Shown in pieces: positions 1 to 8,260 of a DNA stretch of 64,000 nucleotides. A program made the translations under genes and the position numbers. The notes beneath the pieces were generated by a model that was not told the origin of the DNA, searched no databases, and saw only the letters and a program-made list of their open reading frames with translations. Source of the DNA: Micromonospora rosaria (GTDB taxonomy: Bacteria; Actinomycetota; Actinomycetes; Mycobacteriales; Micromonosporaceae); NCBI RefSeq assembly GCF_001567585.1, contig NZ_LRQV01000008.1:32554-96553 (forward strand), read 5' to 3'. Every line of letters begins with the position of its first letter. Within the stretch, counting starts at the first letter, position 1.

Positions 1-1
1 G

Positions 2-628
2 GACCGGCTGCGCCGGACCGCCGCCGCCGACCCGCTGGCCCCGCTGGACCCGGCGGCGGTGGACCGGCTGGACGCCGTCCTGGCGGCCCGCCAGGAGGCC
101 GCCCTGGCCGAGGTGGACGCGGCGCTGCGTACGCCCCGGTACGTGGCGCTGGCCGACGCGCTGGTGTTGGCCGCCCGTGCGCCCCGGTTGCGGCCCCGGG
201 CCGCCGAGCCGGCCGCTGAGGTGTCGCCCCGGCTGGTCCGTCGGCCGTGGCGGAAGCTGACCGGGCCGCAGGGTGGCGACGCCCTCGACCCGCTCGGCCC
301 CGACGAGCCGTGGCACGAGGTCCGCAAACAGGCCAAGCGGGCCCGGTACGCGGTGAACGCGGTCGTACCGGTGGTCGGCAGGGACGCCCGGAAACTGGCC
401 GGGGCCCTGGCCGACGTGCAGCGTCTGCTCGGCGAGCACCAGGATGCGGCGGTGGCCGCCGAGACCTGGCCCGCCGTGGCGGACTCCCGGCCGGACGACC
501 TGCGGCTGGCCTTCGTCGCCGGCCGGCTGGCCGAGCGCGAGCGGGCCACCATCCACCGGGTACGGGCCGAGTTCCCCGACCTCTGGCGGCGGGCGGGCGA
601 CAAGCGGTGGACGGGATGGCTGCGGTGA
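2..628 (+). CDS. CHAD-domain protein, C-terminal part (5' end outside window)
   Basis: The frame is open from the window edge to the TGA at 626-628, so the start lies upstream. The visible 208 residues carry the back half of a CHAD domain: a conserved WHEVRKQAKRARYA stretch rich in basic residues and a second helix with LLGEHQDAAVA. CHAD domains are alpha-helical, positively charged modules that bind inorganic polyphosphate. The last 13 bp overlap the Nudix gene, which implies translational coupling. In related actinobacteria polyphosphate kinase, mutT1 and hupB are neighbours, so a link to polyphosphate metabolism fits, but that is inference. I cannot see whether a CYTH domain precedes the CHAD domain. 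Confidence 0.85.
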   Translation, partial: DRLRRTAAADPLAPLDPAAVDRLDAVLAARQEAALAEVDAALRTPRYVALADALVLAARAPRLRPRAAEPAAEVSPRLVRRPWRKLTGPQGGDALDPLGPDEPWHEVRKQAKRARYAVNAVVPVVGRDARKLAGALADVQRLLGEHQDAAVAAETWPAVADSRPDDLRLAFVAGRLAERERATIHRVRAEFPDLWRRAGDKRWTGWLR

Positions 629-1515
629 CGGGCGGTCCGGCGACGGCGACCGACGAGGTACGCGCGGCGGGTGGGGTGGTGTGGCGGGCGACCGACGACG
701 GCGTCCAGGTCTGCCTGGTGCACCGCCCCCGGTACGGAGACTGGACGGTGCCGAAGGGGAAGCTGGAGCCGGGCGAGCACCCGCTGGTGGCCGCCGTCCG
801 CGAGGTGGCGGAGGAGAGCGACGTCCGGGCGGTGCCGCAGGTCCGGCTGCCCACCGCGCGGTACCTCGTCGACGGCCGGCCGAAGGTGGTCGACTACTGG
901 TCGATGCGGGCCGTGGCGACCGGTGGGTTCGAGGCGGGCACCGAGGTCGACGAGGTGGGCTGGTTCGACGTGGACGACGCGGCCCGCCGGGTCAGCTACC
1001 CGCACGACGCCGAGGTGCTCGCCGCGTTCGCGGCCCTGCCGTCGGCCACCGGCACGGTGCTGGTGCTGCGGCACGCCCGCGCCGGCCGGCGGGCCACCTG
1101 GTCCGGGCCGGACTCCGCCCGACCGCTGGACCCGGCCGGGTGGGCGCGGGCGGTCGCGTTGGCGCCGCTGGTGGCGGCGGTCCGCCCGGAGCGGCTGCTC
1201 TCCGCCTCGGCCCGCCGGTGCGTGCAGACCCTGGATCCGGCCGCCGCCCGCCTCGACCTGCCGATCGAGGTGACCGGCGACCTGGACGAACCGGCCCCCG
1301 GCCAGGTGCCGGAGGAGTGCGTGCTGGCCGCCGCGGCCCGGCTGGCCGAGCTGGGGGCGGGCGGGGTGTCGGCGGCGGTGTGCAGTCAGGGCAAGGTGAT
1401 TCCCGGTGCCCTGGAACGGCTGGCCGGCGCCCCCGGCGACTTCGGTACCCCGAAGGGCGGTGGGTGGCTGCTCGCCTTCGCCGCCGGCCGCCTGCTGGCC
1501 GCCGACCCCGTCTGA
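616..1515 (+). CDS. mutT1: Nudix hydrolase fused to a histidine phosphatase domain (MutT1-like)
   Basis: The 299-residue product has an N-terminal Nudix domain with the box at residues 48-70 (GKLEPGE...REVAEE, ending SDV instead of the usual xGU) and a C-terminal histidine-phosphatase (RHG) domain beginning LVLRHARAG near residue 149. This two-domain layout is that of mycobacterial MutT1, which hydrolyses 8-oxo-dGTP/8-oxo-GTP and diadenosine polyphosphates; the second domain then removes further phosphate. The ATG at 616 overlaps the CHAD gene by 13 bp. The neighbours hup and leuDC are the same as in Mycobacterium, which supports orthology. The RHG motif reads RHA, as in several MutT1 proteins. 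Confidence 0.85.
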   Translation: MAAVTGGPATATDEVRAAGGVVWRATDDGVQVCLVHRPRYGDWTVPKGKLEPGEHPLVAAVREVAEESDVRAVPQVRLPTARYLVDGRPKVVDYWSMRAVATGGFEAGTEVDEVGWFDVDDAARRVSYPHDAEVLAAFAALPSATGTVLVLRHARAGRRATWSGPDSARPLDPAGWARAVALAPLVAAVRPERLLSASARRCVQTLDPAAARLDLPIEVTGDLDEPAPGQVPEECVLAAAARLAELGAGGVSAAVCSQGKVIPGALERLAGAPGDFGTPKGGGWLLAFAAGRLLAADPV

Positions 1516-1551
1516 CCCGCCCCGCCCCCGGGGAGAGCGGGCCGGGACACG

Positions 1552-1586
1552 CGCAGGGCGCCCACCGGGACGGTGGGCGCCCTGCG
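1552..1586. terminator. Bidirectional hairpin between convergent mutT1 and hup
   Basis: A perfect 16-bp inverted repeat (1552-1567 with 1571-1586, 3-nt GGA loop) lies 36 bp after the mutT1 stop and 16 bp after the hup stop on the other strand. There is no long T tract on either side, which is common for GC-rich actinomycete terminators. Confidence 0.7.
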
Positions 1587-1602
1587 AACCGGACCGGAAC
1601 GG

Positions 1603-2319
1603 TCAGCGCTTGGTCGCTGCCTTCTTCGCCGGGGCCTTCTTGGCCGGCGCCTTCTTCGCCGCCGTGCTCTTGCTGGCCGCCGTGGCCTTGCTGGCCGCCG
1701 TGGTCTTCTTCGCCGCGGTGGTCTTCTTCGCCGCCGTCGACCGGGCCGCGGCGGTGCTCTTCTTCGCCGGCGCGGCCTTCTTGGTGGCGGTGGTGGCCTT
1801 GGCGGTGGTCTTGGTCGCCTTCGCCGCGGCGGTCTTCTTCGCCGGGGCGGCGGTCTTCCGAGCGCCGGTCGCCTTCGCCGTGGTCGCCTTGGCGCCGGCC
1901 GCCTTGGCCGTGGTCGCCTTCGCGCCGGTGGCCTTGGCACCGGTCGCCTTGGCCCCCGCCGCCTTGGCCGTGGTCGCCTTGGTGCCGGTGGTCTTGGCGG
2001 CGGCCGTGGTGGTCTTCTTCGCCGCCGCCGGGGCCTTCGGCACCTTGCCGTTGGCCACCATCTCCTTGAAGCCGGCGCCCGGCCGGAAGGTCGGCACGGA
2101 TGTCTTCTTGACCTTCACCGCCTCACCGGTGCGCGGATTGCGCGCTGTTCGTGCCCCCCGGACGCGCTTCTCGAACGCTCCGAAACCGGTGATCGCCACT
2201 TTCTCGCCCTTGGTGACCGCCGCCTGGACCTCAGCGAGGACCGCGTCGAGCGCGGCCGTCGCCGTTTTCCGGTCCCCCAGACGAGCGGCGAGCGCCTCGA
2301 TGAGCTCGGCCTTGTTCAC
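1603..2319 (-). CDS. hup: HU-family nucleoid protein with long Lys/Ala/Thr-rich tail
   Basis: A nucleoid-associated DNA-binding protein of 238 residues. Residues 1-92 are a complete HU fold with the hallmark arm sequence ([21 protein letters not shown]). Residues 95-238 form a low-complexity tail of [14 protein letters not shown] and [12 protein letters not shown] units, like the histone-H1-like tails of mycobacterial HupB and streptomycete HupS. Such tails contact DNA and are acetylated or methylated in mycobacteria. The start is the GTG at 2319, preceded by GGGAGGAAG at good spacing; an in-frame upstream extension has no homology and is ignored. The gene follows leuCD in the same direction, as in Mycobacterium, but has its own promoter. 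The tail DNA is itself repetitive, so its length probably varies between strains. Confidence 0.93.
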   Translation of the reverse strand: MNKAELIEALAARLGDRKTATAALDAVLAEVQAAVTKGEKVAITGFGAFEKRVRGARTARNPRTGEAVKVKKTSVPTFRPGAGFKEMVANGKVPKAPAAAKKTTTAAAKTTGTKATTAKAAGAKATGAKATGAKATTAKAAGAKATTAKATGARKTAAPAKKTAAAKATKTTAKATTATKKAAPAKKSTAAARSTAAKKTTAAKKTTAASKATAASKSTAAKKAPAKKAPAKKAATKR

Positions 2320-2368
2320 GACTTCCTCCCGATTGTGCAACTGACTCGACGCGAGCCATTCTGCGCGC

Positions 2369-2397
2369 ACCGTATGCCCTGTGCTGCCAGGACACAA
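2369..2397 (-). promoter_or_regulatory. Promoter of hup
   Basis: Read on the minus strand, a -35 TTGTGT (2397-2392), a 17-bp spacer and a -10 TACGGT (2374-2369) precede the hup start by about 50 bp. The -35 lies in one arm of an inverted repeat (GACACAA at 2391-2397, TTGTGTC at 2419-2425), a possible operator. Confidence 0.5.
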
Positions 2398-2435
2398 ACA
2401 TTCGGGGGAAAAAAGCCCTTGTGTCGTAACGGATT

Positions 2436-2462
2436 CCCCCCGCCGGGCGGGCCGGCGGGGGG
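2436..2462 (-). terminator. Hairpin downstream of leuD
   Basis: A perfect 11-bp stem (2436-2446 with 2452-2462, 5-nt loop) sits 29 bp after the leuD stop, between leuCD and the hup promoter. It has no U tract and probably ends or pauses leuCD transcription. Confidence 0.5.
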
Positions 2463-2491
2463 TGGAAATAGCGCTCCGGTCGGGCGAACGG

Positions 2492-3079
2492 CTACGCCAC
2501 GGAGGGCAGGAACGGCGGTCGCGCCGCCTCGAACTCACCGATCGCGGCCTCGTGGCGAAGGGTGAGTCCAATGTCGTCCAAGCCCTCCATCAGCCGCCAG
2601 CGGCTGAAGTCGTCCAGCGGGAAGGACCACGTGGAGTTCCCCGCCCGGACCTCCCGGGCGACCAGGTCGACGGTGACCGGGGCGGCGGGGTCGGCCTCGG
2701 CCAGCGCCCAGACCTGCTCGATCGCCGCCAGGTCCAGCTCCACCGGCAGCAGCCCCTCCTTGAGGGCGTTGCCCCGGAAGATGTCGCCGAAGCGGGGCGA
2801 GAGGACCGCTTTGAAGCCCCAGTCGCGCAGCGCCCACACGGCGTGCTCCCGGGAGGACCCGGTGCCGAACTCCGGCCCGGCGACCAGCACCGACGCCCCG
2901 GCGTACGCCGGATCGTTGAGGACGAACGACGGGTCCTCCCGCCAGGCGCTGAACAGCCCGTCGGCGAAGCCGGTCCGGGTCACCCGCTTGAGGTACACGG
3001 CCGGGATGATCTGGTCGGTGTCCACGTTGGACCGGCGCAGCGGCACGGCGGCGCCGGTGTGGGTGGTGAACCTCTCCAT
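2492..3079 (-). CDS. leuD: 3-isopropylmalate dehydratase small subunit
   Basis: LeuD forms the LeuCD isomerase that interconverts 2- and 3-isopropylmalate in leucine synthesis. The 195-residue protein begins [14 protein letters not shown], contains the family motif VDTDQIIPA (residues 19-27) and the substrate-loop signature [11 protein letters not shown] near residue 70. The length is normal for the family. The start at 3079 lies 16 bp after the leuC stop, so the two are one operon. The same pair can act on citraconate/methylmalate from the citramalate route that cimA in this window would feed. Confidence 0.95.
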   Translation of the reverse strand: MERFTTHTGAAVPLRRSNVDTDQIIPAVYLKRVTRTGFADGLFSAWREDPSFVLNDPAYAGASVLVAGPEFGTGSSREHAVWALRDWGFKAVLSPRFGDIFRGNALKEGLLPVELDLAAIEQVWALAEADPAAPVTVDLVAREVRAGNSTWSFPLDDFSRWRLMEGLDDIGLTLRHEAAIGEFEAARPPFLPSVA

Positions 3080-3095
3080 CTGCTCGACTGCCCTT

Positions 3096-4538
3096 CTACA
3101 GATCGGCGGGGGCGGCCAGCCGGCCGGCCACGGCGGTGGCGGCGGCGACCGGCGGCGAGACCAGGTGGGTACGGCCACCCCGGCCCTGCCGGCCCTCGAA
3201 GTTACGGTTGGAGGTGGAGGCGGAGCGCTCGCCCGGCTTCAGGGTGTCCGGGTTCATGCCCAGACACATCGAGCAGCCGGCGAACCGCCACTCGGCACCG
3301 GCGTCGGTGAAGACCTTGTCCAGCCCCTCCGCCTCGGCCGCCTCGCGGACCACCGCGGAGCCGGGCACGACGAGCATCCGGACGCCGTCGGCGACCCGCT
3401 GGCCGCGCAGCACGTCCGCGGCGGCCCGCAGGTCCTCCAGCCGGCCGTTGGTGCAGGAGCCGACGAAGACCACGTCCACGGCCAGGTCCCGCAGCGGGGT
3501 GCCGGGGGTGAGGTCCATGTACTCCAGCGCGCGGCGGGCGGCGGCCCGCTCGGGCTCGGTGGCGAACGACTCCGGGTCCGGCACGGCGCTGCCCAGCGGC
3601 GCGCCCTGCCCCGGGTTGGTGCCCCAGGTGACGAAGGGCGTGATCCGGGCGGCGTCCAGGGTCACCTCGGCGTCGAAGACCGCCCCCTCGTCGGTGGGCA
3701 GGGTCCGCCAGTACTCCAGGGCGGCGTCCCAGGCGTCCCCCTGCGGCGCGTTCGGCCGCCCCTTCAGGTACGCGAAGGTGGTCTCGTCCGGCGCGATCAT
3801 GCCGGCCTTGGCGCCCCACTCGATGGACATGTTGGCGATGGTCATCCGCCCCTCCATCGAGAGGTCGCGGATCGCCTCGCCCCGGTACTCCACGATGTGC
3901 CCGCGACCGCCGCCGGTGCCGACCTGGGTGATCAGGGCCAGCACCAGGTCCTTGGCGGTGACGCCGGGGCCCAGCTCGCCGACCACGTTGACCGCCATCG
4001 TCTTCGGCCGGGCCTGCGGCAGCGTCTGGGTGGCCAGCACGTGCTCGACCTCACTGGTGCCGATGCCGAAGGCGAGCGCACCGAACGCGCCGTGGGTGGC
4101 GGTGTGCGAGTCGCCGCAGACGATCGTCATGCCCGGCTGGGTGAGGCCGAGCTGCGGGCCGATCACGTGCACGATGCCCTGGTTCTCGTCGCCCAGCGGG
4201 TGCAGCCGGACCCCGAACTCGGCACAGTTGCGGCGCAGCGTCTCGATCTGGGTGCGGGAGGTGGGGTCCGCGATCGTGAGCAGGTCGCCACGCCGGGTCC
4301 GGAACGACGGATCGGCGTACCCGGTCGGGGTGTTGTGGTCCTCGGTGGCCAGCGTCAGGTCGGTCCGCCGGACCGGGCGGCCGGCCATCCGCAGCCCGTC
4401 GAAGGCCTGCGGGCTGGTCACCTCGTGCAACAGGTGCAGGTCGATGAAGAGCAGGTCCGGCTCCCCCTCGGCGGAGCGGACCACGTGCGCGTCCCAGACC
4501 TTCTCGGCCAGGGTCCTCGGTTGAGTGTCTCCCACCAT
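3096..4538 (-). CDS. leuC: 3-isopropylmalate dehydratase large subunit
   Basis: The aconitase-family catalytic subunit, 480 residues, which carries the [4Fe-4S] cluster. The three cluster cysteines are visible in GSCTNG (near residue 361) and GCSMCLGMN (near 421-424). The nucleotide sequence just before the ATG holds a -10 TAGGAT six bases upstream and no Shine-Dalgarno sequence, so the mRNA is probably leaderless. It is transcribed divergently from the IclR-type regulator gene, only 37 bp away, and heads a leuC-leuD operon. Regulation by that neighbour is known for NdgR/LtbR in other actinobacteria and is inferred here. Confidence 0.96.
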   Translation of the reverse strand: MVGDTQPRTLAEKVWDAHVVRSAEGEPDLLFIDLHLLHEVTSPQAFDGLRMAGRPVRRTDLTLATEDHNTPTGYADPSFRTRRGDLLTIADPTSRTQIETLRRNCAEFGVRLHPLGDENQGIVHVIGPQLGLTQPGMTIVCGDSHTATHGAFGALAFGIGTSEVEHVLATQTLPQARPKTMAVNVVGELGPGVTAKDLVLALITQVGTGGGRGHIVEYRGEAIRDLSMEGRMTIANMSIEWGAKAGMIAPDETTFAYLKGRPNAPQGDAWDAALEYWRTLPTDEGAVFDAEVTLDAARITPFVTWGTNPGQGAPLGSAVPDPESFATEPERAAARRALEYMDLTPGTPLRDLAVDVVFVGSCTNGRLEDLRAAADVLRGQRVADGVRMLVVPGSAVVREAAEAEGLDKVFTDAGAEWRFAGCSMCLGMNPDTLKPGERSASTSNRNFEGRQGRGGRTHLVSPPVAAATAVAGRLAAPADL

Positions 4539-4575
4539 CTGGACATCCTAAATTCTGGGAGGTAAATTTCGGCTT
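4539..4575. promoter_or_regulatory. Overlapping divergent promoters of leuC and ndgR
   Basis: Only 37 bp separate the two start codons. For ndgR (+) a -35 TGGACA (4540-4545), a 17-bp spacer and a -10 TAAATT (4563-4568) put the transcript start at or next to the GTG at 4576. For leuC (-) a -10 TAGGAT (4550-4545) sits 6 nt before its ATG. The leuC -10 therefore coincides with the ndgR -35. The central AT-rich stretch with two TAAATT copies is the likely operator region. Confidence 0.6.
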
Positions 4576-5274
4576 GTGGGACACAGTATGAGCGGTGTCG
4601 GCGTTCTCGACAAGGCGGTGGTCATCCTGGCCGCCTGTGTCGACGGCGCCAGCCTGGCCGAACTCGTTGAACGCACGAAGCTCCCCCGCGCCACCGCACA
4701 CCGGTTGGCCCAGGCGTTGGAGATCCACCGGATGCTCGTCCGGGACACCCAGGGCCGCTGGCGCCCGGGGCCCCGGCTGGGCGAGTTGGCGAACGCCGCA
4801 CCGGACGTGCTGCTGACCGCGGCGGAGCCCCTGCTCGCCGCGCTGCGGGACGCCACGGGCGAAAGCGCCCAACTTTACCTGCGCCGCGCCGACGAACGCA
4901 TCTGCGTCGCCGCCGCGGAGCGGGCCAGCGGGCTGCGGGACACCGTGCCGATCGGCTCGGTGCTCCCGATGACCGCCGGCTCGGCGGCGCAGATCCTGCT
5001 CGCCTGGGAGCCGCCGGAGGCGGTGATGCCGCTGCTGCCCCGGTCGAAGTTCACCGGGCGGACCCTCGCCGAGGTGCGCCGCCGGGGCTGGGCGCAGAGC
5101 GTCGCCGAACGCGAGCCCGGTGTGGCGAGCGTCTCCGCGCCGATCCGGGACCGGACCGGCCGGGTGATCGCCTCGATCAGCATCTCCGGCCCGATCGAGC
5201 GGCTGGGTCGCCGGCCCGGCGAGCGCCACGCGATGGCCGTGGTCCGCGCCGGCCAACGCCTCTCCGGCCTCTGA
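4576..5274 (+). CDS. ndgR: IclR-family regulator of leucine genes (NdgR/LtbR type)
   Basis: A 232-residue transcription regulator. Residues 5-70 form the winged helix-turn-helix (SGVGVLDKAVVIL ... LPRATAHRLAQALEIH), and the rest is an IclR effector domain without extra insertions. The sequence and its divergent position next to leuC match NdgR of Streptomyces and LtbR of Corynebacterium, which control leuCD and other amino acid genes. I use the GTG at 4576 because a good promoter places the transcript start on it; an ATG at 4588 in the same frame is the alternative. Neither has a convincing Shine-Dalgarno sequence, consistent with leaderless translation. The regulatory role is known for the family, not shown by this sequence alone. 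Confidence 0.9.
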   Translation: MGHSMSGVGVLDKAVVILAACVDGASLAELVERTKLPRATAHRLAQALEIHRMLVRDTQGRWRPGPRLGELANAAPDVLLTAAEPLLAALRDATGESAQLYLRRADERICVAAAERASGLRDTVPIGSVLPMTAGSAAQILLAWEPPEAVMPLLPRSKFTGRTLAEVRRRGWAQSVAEREPGVASVSAPIRDRTGRVIASISISGPIERLGRRPGERHAMAVVRAGQRLSGL

Positions 5275-5450
5275 CCGTCACCTCCACCACCACCCCCGCC
5301 CGTCGACCGCGAGGTTGTCGCCGGCCCACCGAAGTGCCGGGCCGACAGCCTCCCCCTACCGCTGCGGGCACCACGGGACCCGCCGGGCACCACCGCGACG
5401 GGGACGGGCATGAGCCGCCCGGGAGTGGGAAGGACCGGACGGGAAAAGGA

Positions 5451-5484
5451 AGCGGCCCGCCCCACCGGAGTGGAACGGGCCGCT
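5451..5484 (-). terminator. Terminator of the tRNA-Gln/tRNA-Glu unit
   Basis: A perfect 9-bp stem (5451-5459 with 5476-5484) lies 6 nt after tRNA-Glu on the minus strand and is followed there by TTCCTTTTCC, a fair U tract. Confidence 0.7.
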
Positions 5485-5490
5485 GTGTCG

Positions 5491-5563
5491 TAGCCCCGAC
5501 CGGATTCGAACCGGCGCTACCGCCTTGAGAGGGCGGCGTCCTGGGCCGCTAGACGACGGGGCC
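5491..5563 (-). tRNA. tRNA-Glu (anticodon CTC)
   Basis: A 73-nt cloverleaf with acceptor stem GGCCCCG/CGGGGCT (one G-U pair at the end), an anticodon loop CTCTCAA within a CCGCC/GGCGG stem and a TTCGAAT T-loop. The anticodon is CTC (Glu, codon GAG). The 3' CCA is not encoded. It lies downstream of tRNA-Gln, as in mycobacteria. Glu- and Gln-tRNAs matter here because GatCAB, encoded near the end of the window, forms Gln-tRNA by amidation. Confidence 0.93.
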
Positions 5564-5582
5564 AGAACTTTCTTCCTGCTCT

Positions 5583-5647
5583 CCGCCCTTTCGGGCGGTG
5601 CCGCTGTACTCTATCAGAGATCTTTTCCCGCCCCCCTCGCGGGGGGC
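5583..5647. other. Spacer hairpins between tRNA-Gln and tRNA-Glu
   Basis: Two small hairpins lie between the tRNAs: a 6-bp stem at 5583-5598 (TTTC loop) and a perfect 7-bp stem at 5630-5647 (GCCCCCC/GGGGGGC, TCGC loop). Neither has a U tract on the transcribed side, so processing or pausing signals are more likely than termination. Confidence 0.4.
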
Positions 5648-5702
5648 TGGAGTCGAACTCCAGCAGAAGCCAGCGACCGACGCTCACGGGGAACGTCGGT
5701 TG

Positions 5703-5774
5703 CTGGGGTACCAGGACTCGAACCTAGACTAACTGAACCAGAATCAGTCGGGCTGCCAATTACCCCATACCCCA
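5703..5774 (-). tRNA. tRNA-Gln (anticodon CTG)
   Basis: A 72-nt cloverleaf with acceptor stem TGGGGTA/TACCCCA, discriminator G, anticodon stem ACTGA/TCAGT around TTCTGGT (anticodon CTG, codon CAG) and a TTCGAGT T-loop. The CCA end is not encoded. The D-arm side repeats the acceptor sequence (TGGGGTA then TGGGGTA again), so I set the 5' end by the 7-bp acceptor pairing. Confidence 0.93.
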
Positions 5775-5882
5775 TTGGCACCTTGCGGCGCCGGGGATGA
5801 ACTTTACCCTCCCCGCGCCGGCCGGCCAAATCGGGTTACCGAAACCAGCCCTGACCAGCGGTTTCGGCCCTCCCGAGCGGTG

Positions 5883-6683
5883 TCAGACCGGGACCACCGG
5901 GTTGGTCAGCTCCCCGATCCCCTCGATCCGCACGGTGACCGTATCCCCGTCCGTGAGCGGGCTAACCCCCGCCGGCGTGCCGGTCAGCACCACGTCCCCG
6001 GGGAGCAGCGTCATCACGTGTGAGATGTAGGACACCAGGGCGGGGACGTCGAAGACCATGTCCCGGGTCCGGCCGAGCTGGCGGACCTCCATCTCCTCCG
6101 GGTCGCGCCCCACCTCGCAGCGGACCTCCAGGTCCCGCACGTCCAGCCCGGTGGTGATCCACGGGCCGATCGGGCAGAACGAGTCGAAGCCCTTGGCCCG
6201 GGTCCACTGGCCGTCGGAGTGCTGGAGATCCCGCGCGGTGACGTCGTTGGCACAGGTGTAGCCGAAGATGGCCCGCTCGGCGGCGGCCCGGTCGGCCCGC
6301 CGCGCGCCCGGCGCCCCGATCACCACGGCCAGCTCCGCCTCGTGCTCGACCTGCTTGGAGAAGACCGGCAGCCGGATCGCGTCCCGGGGGCCGATCACCG
6401 ACGTGGACGGCTTCAGGAACAGCAACGGCTCCGCCGGCACCTGGTTGCCCAGCTCGGCGGCGTGCTCGGCGTAGTTGCGGCCGACGCAGACGACCTTGCT
6501 GGGCAGGATCGGCGAGAGCAGCCGGACGTCCGACAGGGCCCAGCGGCCCCCGGTGAAGGTGAGCTGGCCGAACGGATGGCCGGAGATCTCGGCCACGGTC
6601 AGCCCCTGCGGGCCGGCCTCCGGCTCACCCTCGACGACCCCGAACGACATTCCCTTGGCATGAGCGAAACGAGCGATACGCAC
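5883..6683 (-). CDS. Fumarylacetoacetate hydrolase-family protein
   Basis: A 266-residue metal-dependent enzyme of the FAH superfamily. It shows the family core: VCVGRNYAEHAAEL, the metal ligand pattern EHEAELAVVIG and NDVTARDLQ, and the C-terminal GDVVLTGTPAGV. Homologues with this layout are often annotated as 2-hydroxyhepta-2,4-diene-1,7-dioate isomerases or acylpyruvases (oxaloacetate decarboxylase-like); the substrate cannot be read from sequence. The start is the GTG at 6683, six bases after a -10 TAGATT on the minus strand, so the transcript is probably leaderless. In mycobacteria the same gene sits next to gltX and these tRNAs; gltX is absent here. Confidence 0.88.
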   Translation of the reverse strand: MRIARFAHAKGMSFGVVEGEPEAGPQGLTVAEISGHPFGQLTFTGGRWALSDVRLLSPILPSKVVCVGRNYAEHAAELGNQVPAEPLLFLKPSTSVIGPRDAIRLPVFSKQVEHEAELAVVIGAPGARRADRAAAERAIFGYTCANDVTARDLQHSDGQWTRAKGFDSFCPIGPWITTGLDVRDLEVRCEVGRDPEEMEVRQLGRTRDMVFDVPALVSYISHVMTLLPGDVVLTGTPAGVSPLTDGDTVTVRIEGIGELTNPVVPV

Positions 6684-6689
6684 CCGGCC

Positions 6690-6695
6690 AATCTA
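6690..6695 (-). promoter_or_regulatory. -10 box of the FAH gene (leaderless start)
   Basis: TAGATT on the minus strand, 6 nt before the GTG start. No good -35 is seen at 17-18 bp. Confidence 0.4.
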
Positions 6696-6811
6696 GCCCG
6701 ACACCAGGTCCCGCACTGTACGTGAGCCGCCGGTCGCCGGGGTGGAGTTCGGCACTTCGTACCCGCACGACGTCACCGCGCCCCTAGCGTCGGCGGCGGA
6801 GGTTCGTTCGT

Positions 6812-8227
6812 ATGCCTGCATCGAGACGACACCACAGGGCCATCGCGGTGCTCGCGCACTGCCTCGGCATCCTCGCCACCGTGCCGGCGCTCCCCGCGCT
6901 GACCGGGCCGCCCGGGGCCAGAGCCCCGGCGACACCCGGGGGCACACCCACTCCGGCCGTGCTCACCACGCCGTCGTCGGCAGCACTGGTCGCCCCGGCC
7001 CGGGCCTCGACGATGCCGTCCGCGCCACCGGCGGTACCGACGCCCACCCGGGCACCGCTGCGGGCGCCCGCGCCGACCGTCACCGTGGCGGTCGCGTCGG
7101 CGGGCACCCCGGCACCCGCGTACCGGATCCAGGTGCGCAACGTCGGCGACGCGCCGGTGGACACCACGGTCCGCCAGGAACTGCCCTCGGGCGCCTCGGC
7201 CACCACCATCACCGGCGGTGGGCGGGCCACCCGCGCCGCCGGGGGGCCCGCCGAGGTGACCTGGCGGCTCACCCTCCCGCCGAAGGGCAGCACCACGCTG
7301 CACACCGCGCTGCGCACCAGCGCCCCGGACCGTCCGCTGGCCGCACCGGCCTGCGCGTACGGCGCCGACGGGCGGCGGCCGTACGACTGCGGCACCGCGA
7401 CGTGGACCGCCGCCGTGACCCGACCGAGCGACGAGCCGGCGGCGGCGCCGTGGTGGCGCCTGCCGGCCCTGCTCGGCGGGCTGGCCGTGCTGCTGGTGCT
7501 GGGCGGACTGGGCCTGTGGCGGTGGCAACGCCGCCGCCGGCTACGGGCCTGGGCGGCGGCCTCCGGCACCCCGGGCGACGCCCCGCCGGGCGCGGCCGGG
7601 CCGGTCGTCGGCGGCGGAGGGCAGCCCGCCGGGGCCGGGCGGACGGGGCCGTCGCGGGGGACGGTGTACCCGCTGCCGGACGCGCCCCGCCCCACCACCC
7701 GACGGCGTACCCCACCGGTCTGGCTGACCGTGACCGGTGCCACGGTGCTCCTGGCCGGGGTGGTCGCCGTCGCCGGCTGGACCGGCACCCGCCAGGTCAC
7801 CGCGATCGACACCGACCAGCAGCCGACCAGCGGAGCCTGGGTGGGCCAGGGCGCCACGGGGCCGATCGGGGTGCCGCTGCGGGAGACGGCGTTCGAGTTC
7901 ACCGTCTACCGGGTCGCCTGCGGCACGGCGACGGTGGCCGGCCGGCGCTGCGAGGCCACCGTCGGGGTGCGCAACATCACCCCCGAGAAGCAGGCCTGGC
8001 ACGGCCAGATGCAGCGGGCCTACCTGCCCGGCGGCACCTGGGTCAACGCCGACGCGCTGGCCACCCGCGCGGTGAACCAGGGCCGGGACATCTTCGCCGA
8101 GCCGGTCGACGCCGGCAGCCGGGTGGTGCTCCCGATGGTCTTCACCGTCGCCGGTCGGGAGCCGCCGACCCACCTGGAGCTGCGCAGCGGGGTCTTCTCC
8201 GCCGGGGTCCGGGTCGAGGTGCCCTGA
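6812..8227 (+). CDS. Secreted/membrane protein with two TM helices, unknown function
   Basis: A 471-residue protein I do not recognise. It has an N-terminal hydrophobic segment with Ala/Pro/Thr-rich linker (residues 1-90), a beta-rich CARDB/DUF11-like domain (about 90-205), a transmembrane helix (about 213-235), a Pro/Gly-rich cytoplasmic stretch (235-295), a second transmembrane helix (about 298-320) and a C-terminal extracellular domain (325-471) with two cysteines and a beta-sandwich pattern like DUF4352-type domains. The start ATG at 6812 has GGAGG about 10 nt upstream. It stands alone, 33 bp before a conserved gene in the same direction. A cell-envelope role is the most I can infer. Confidence 0.75.
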   Translation: MPASRRHHRAIAVLAHCLGILATVPALPALTGPPGARAPATPGGTPTPAVLTTPSSAALVAPARASTMPSAPPAVPTPTRAPLRAPAPTVTVAVASAGTPAPAYRIQVRNVGDAPVDTTVRQELPSGASATTITGGGRATRAAGGPAEVTWRLTLPPKGSTTLHTALRTSAPDRPLAAPACAYGADGRRPYDCGTATWTAAVTRPSDEPAAAPWWRLPALLGGLAVLLVLGGLGLWRWQRRRRLRAWAAASGTPGDAPPGAAGPVVGGGGQPAGAGRTGPSRGTVYPLPDAPRPTTRRRTPPVWLTVTGATVLLAGVVAVAGWTGTRQVTAIDTDQQPTSGAWVGQGATGPIGVPLRETAFEFTVYRVACGTATVAGRRCEATVGVRNITPEKQAWHGQMQRAYLPGGTWVNADALATRAVNQGRDIFAEPVDAGSRVVLPMVFTVAGREPPTHLELRSGVFSAGVRVEVP

Positions 8228-8260
8228 CGGAAGCGGGGCGGCGGTCGTACCCTCGGGTGC

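Noticed and set aside
1386..2344. Open frames on both strands over the hup tail coding for Ala/Val- or Arg/Pro-rich products
   Set aside because: They mirror the repetitive tail of the HU protein and have no ribosome sites or homology.
6655..6680. ATGAGCGAAACGAGCG near the FAH start as another ERSE element
   Set aside because: The similarity is explained by the conserved FAH N-terminus (RIARFAHAKG) on the other strand; no overlap with neighbouring stop codons and no GAGCGCAGCGAG core.
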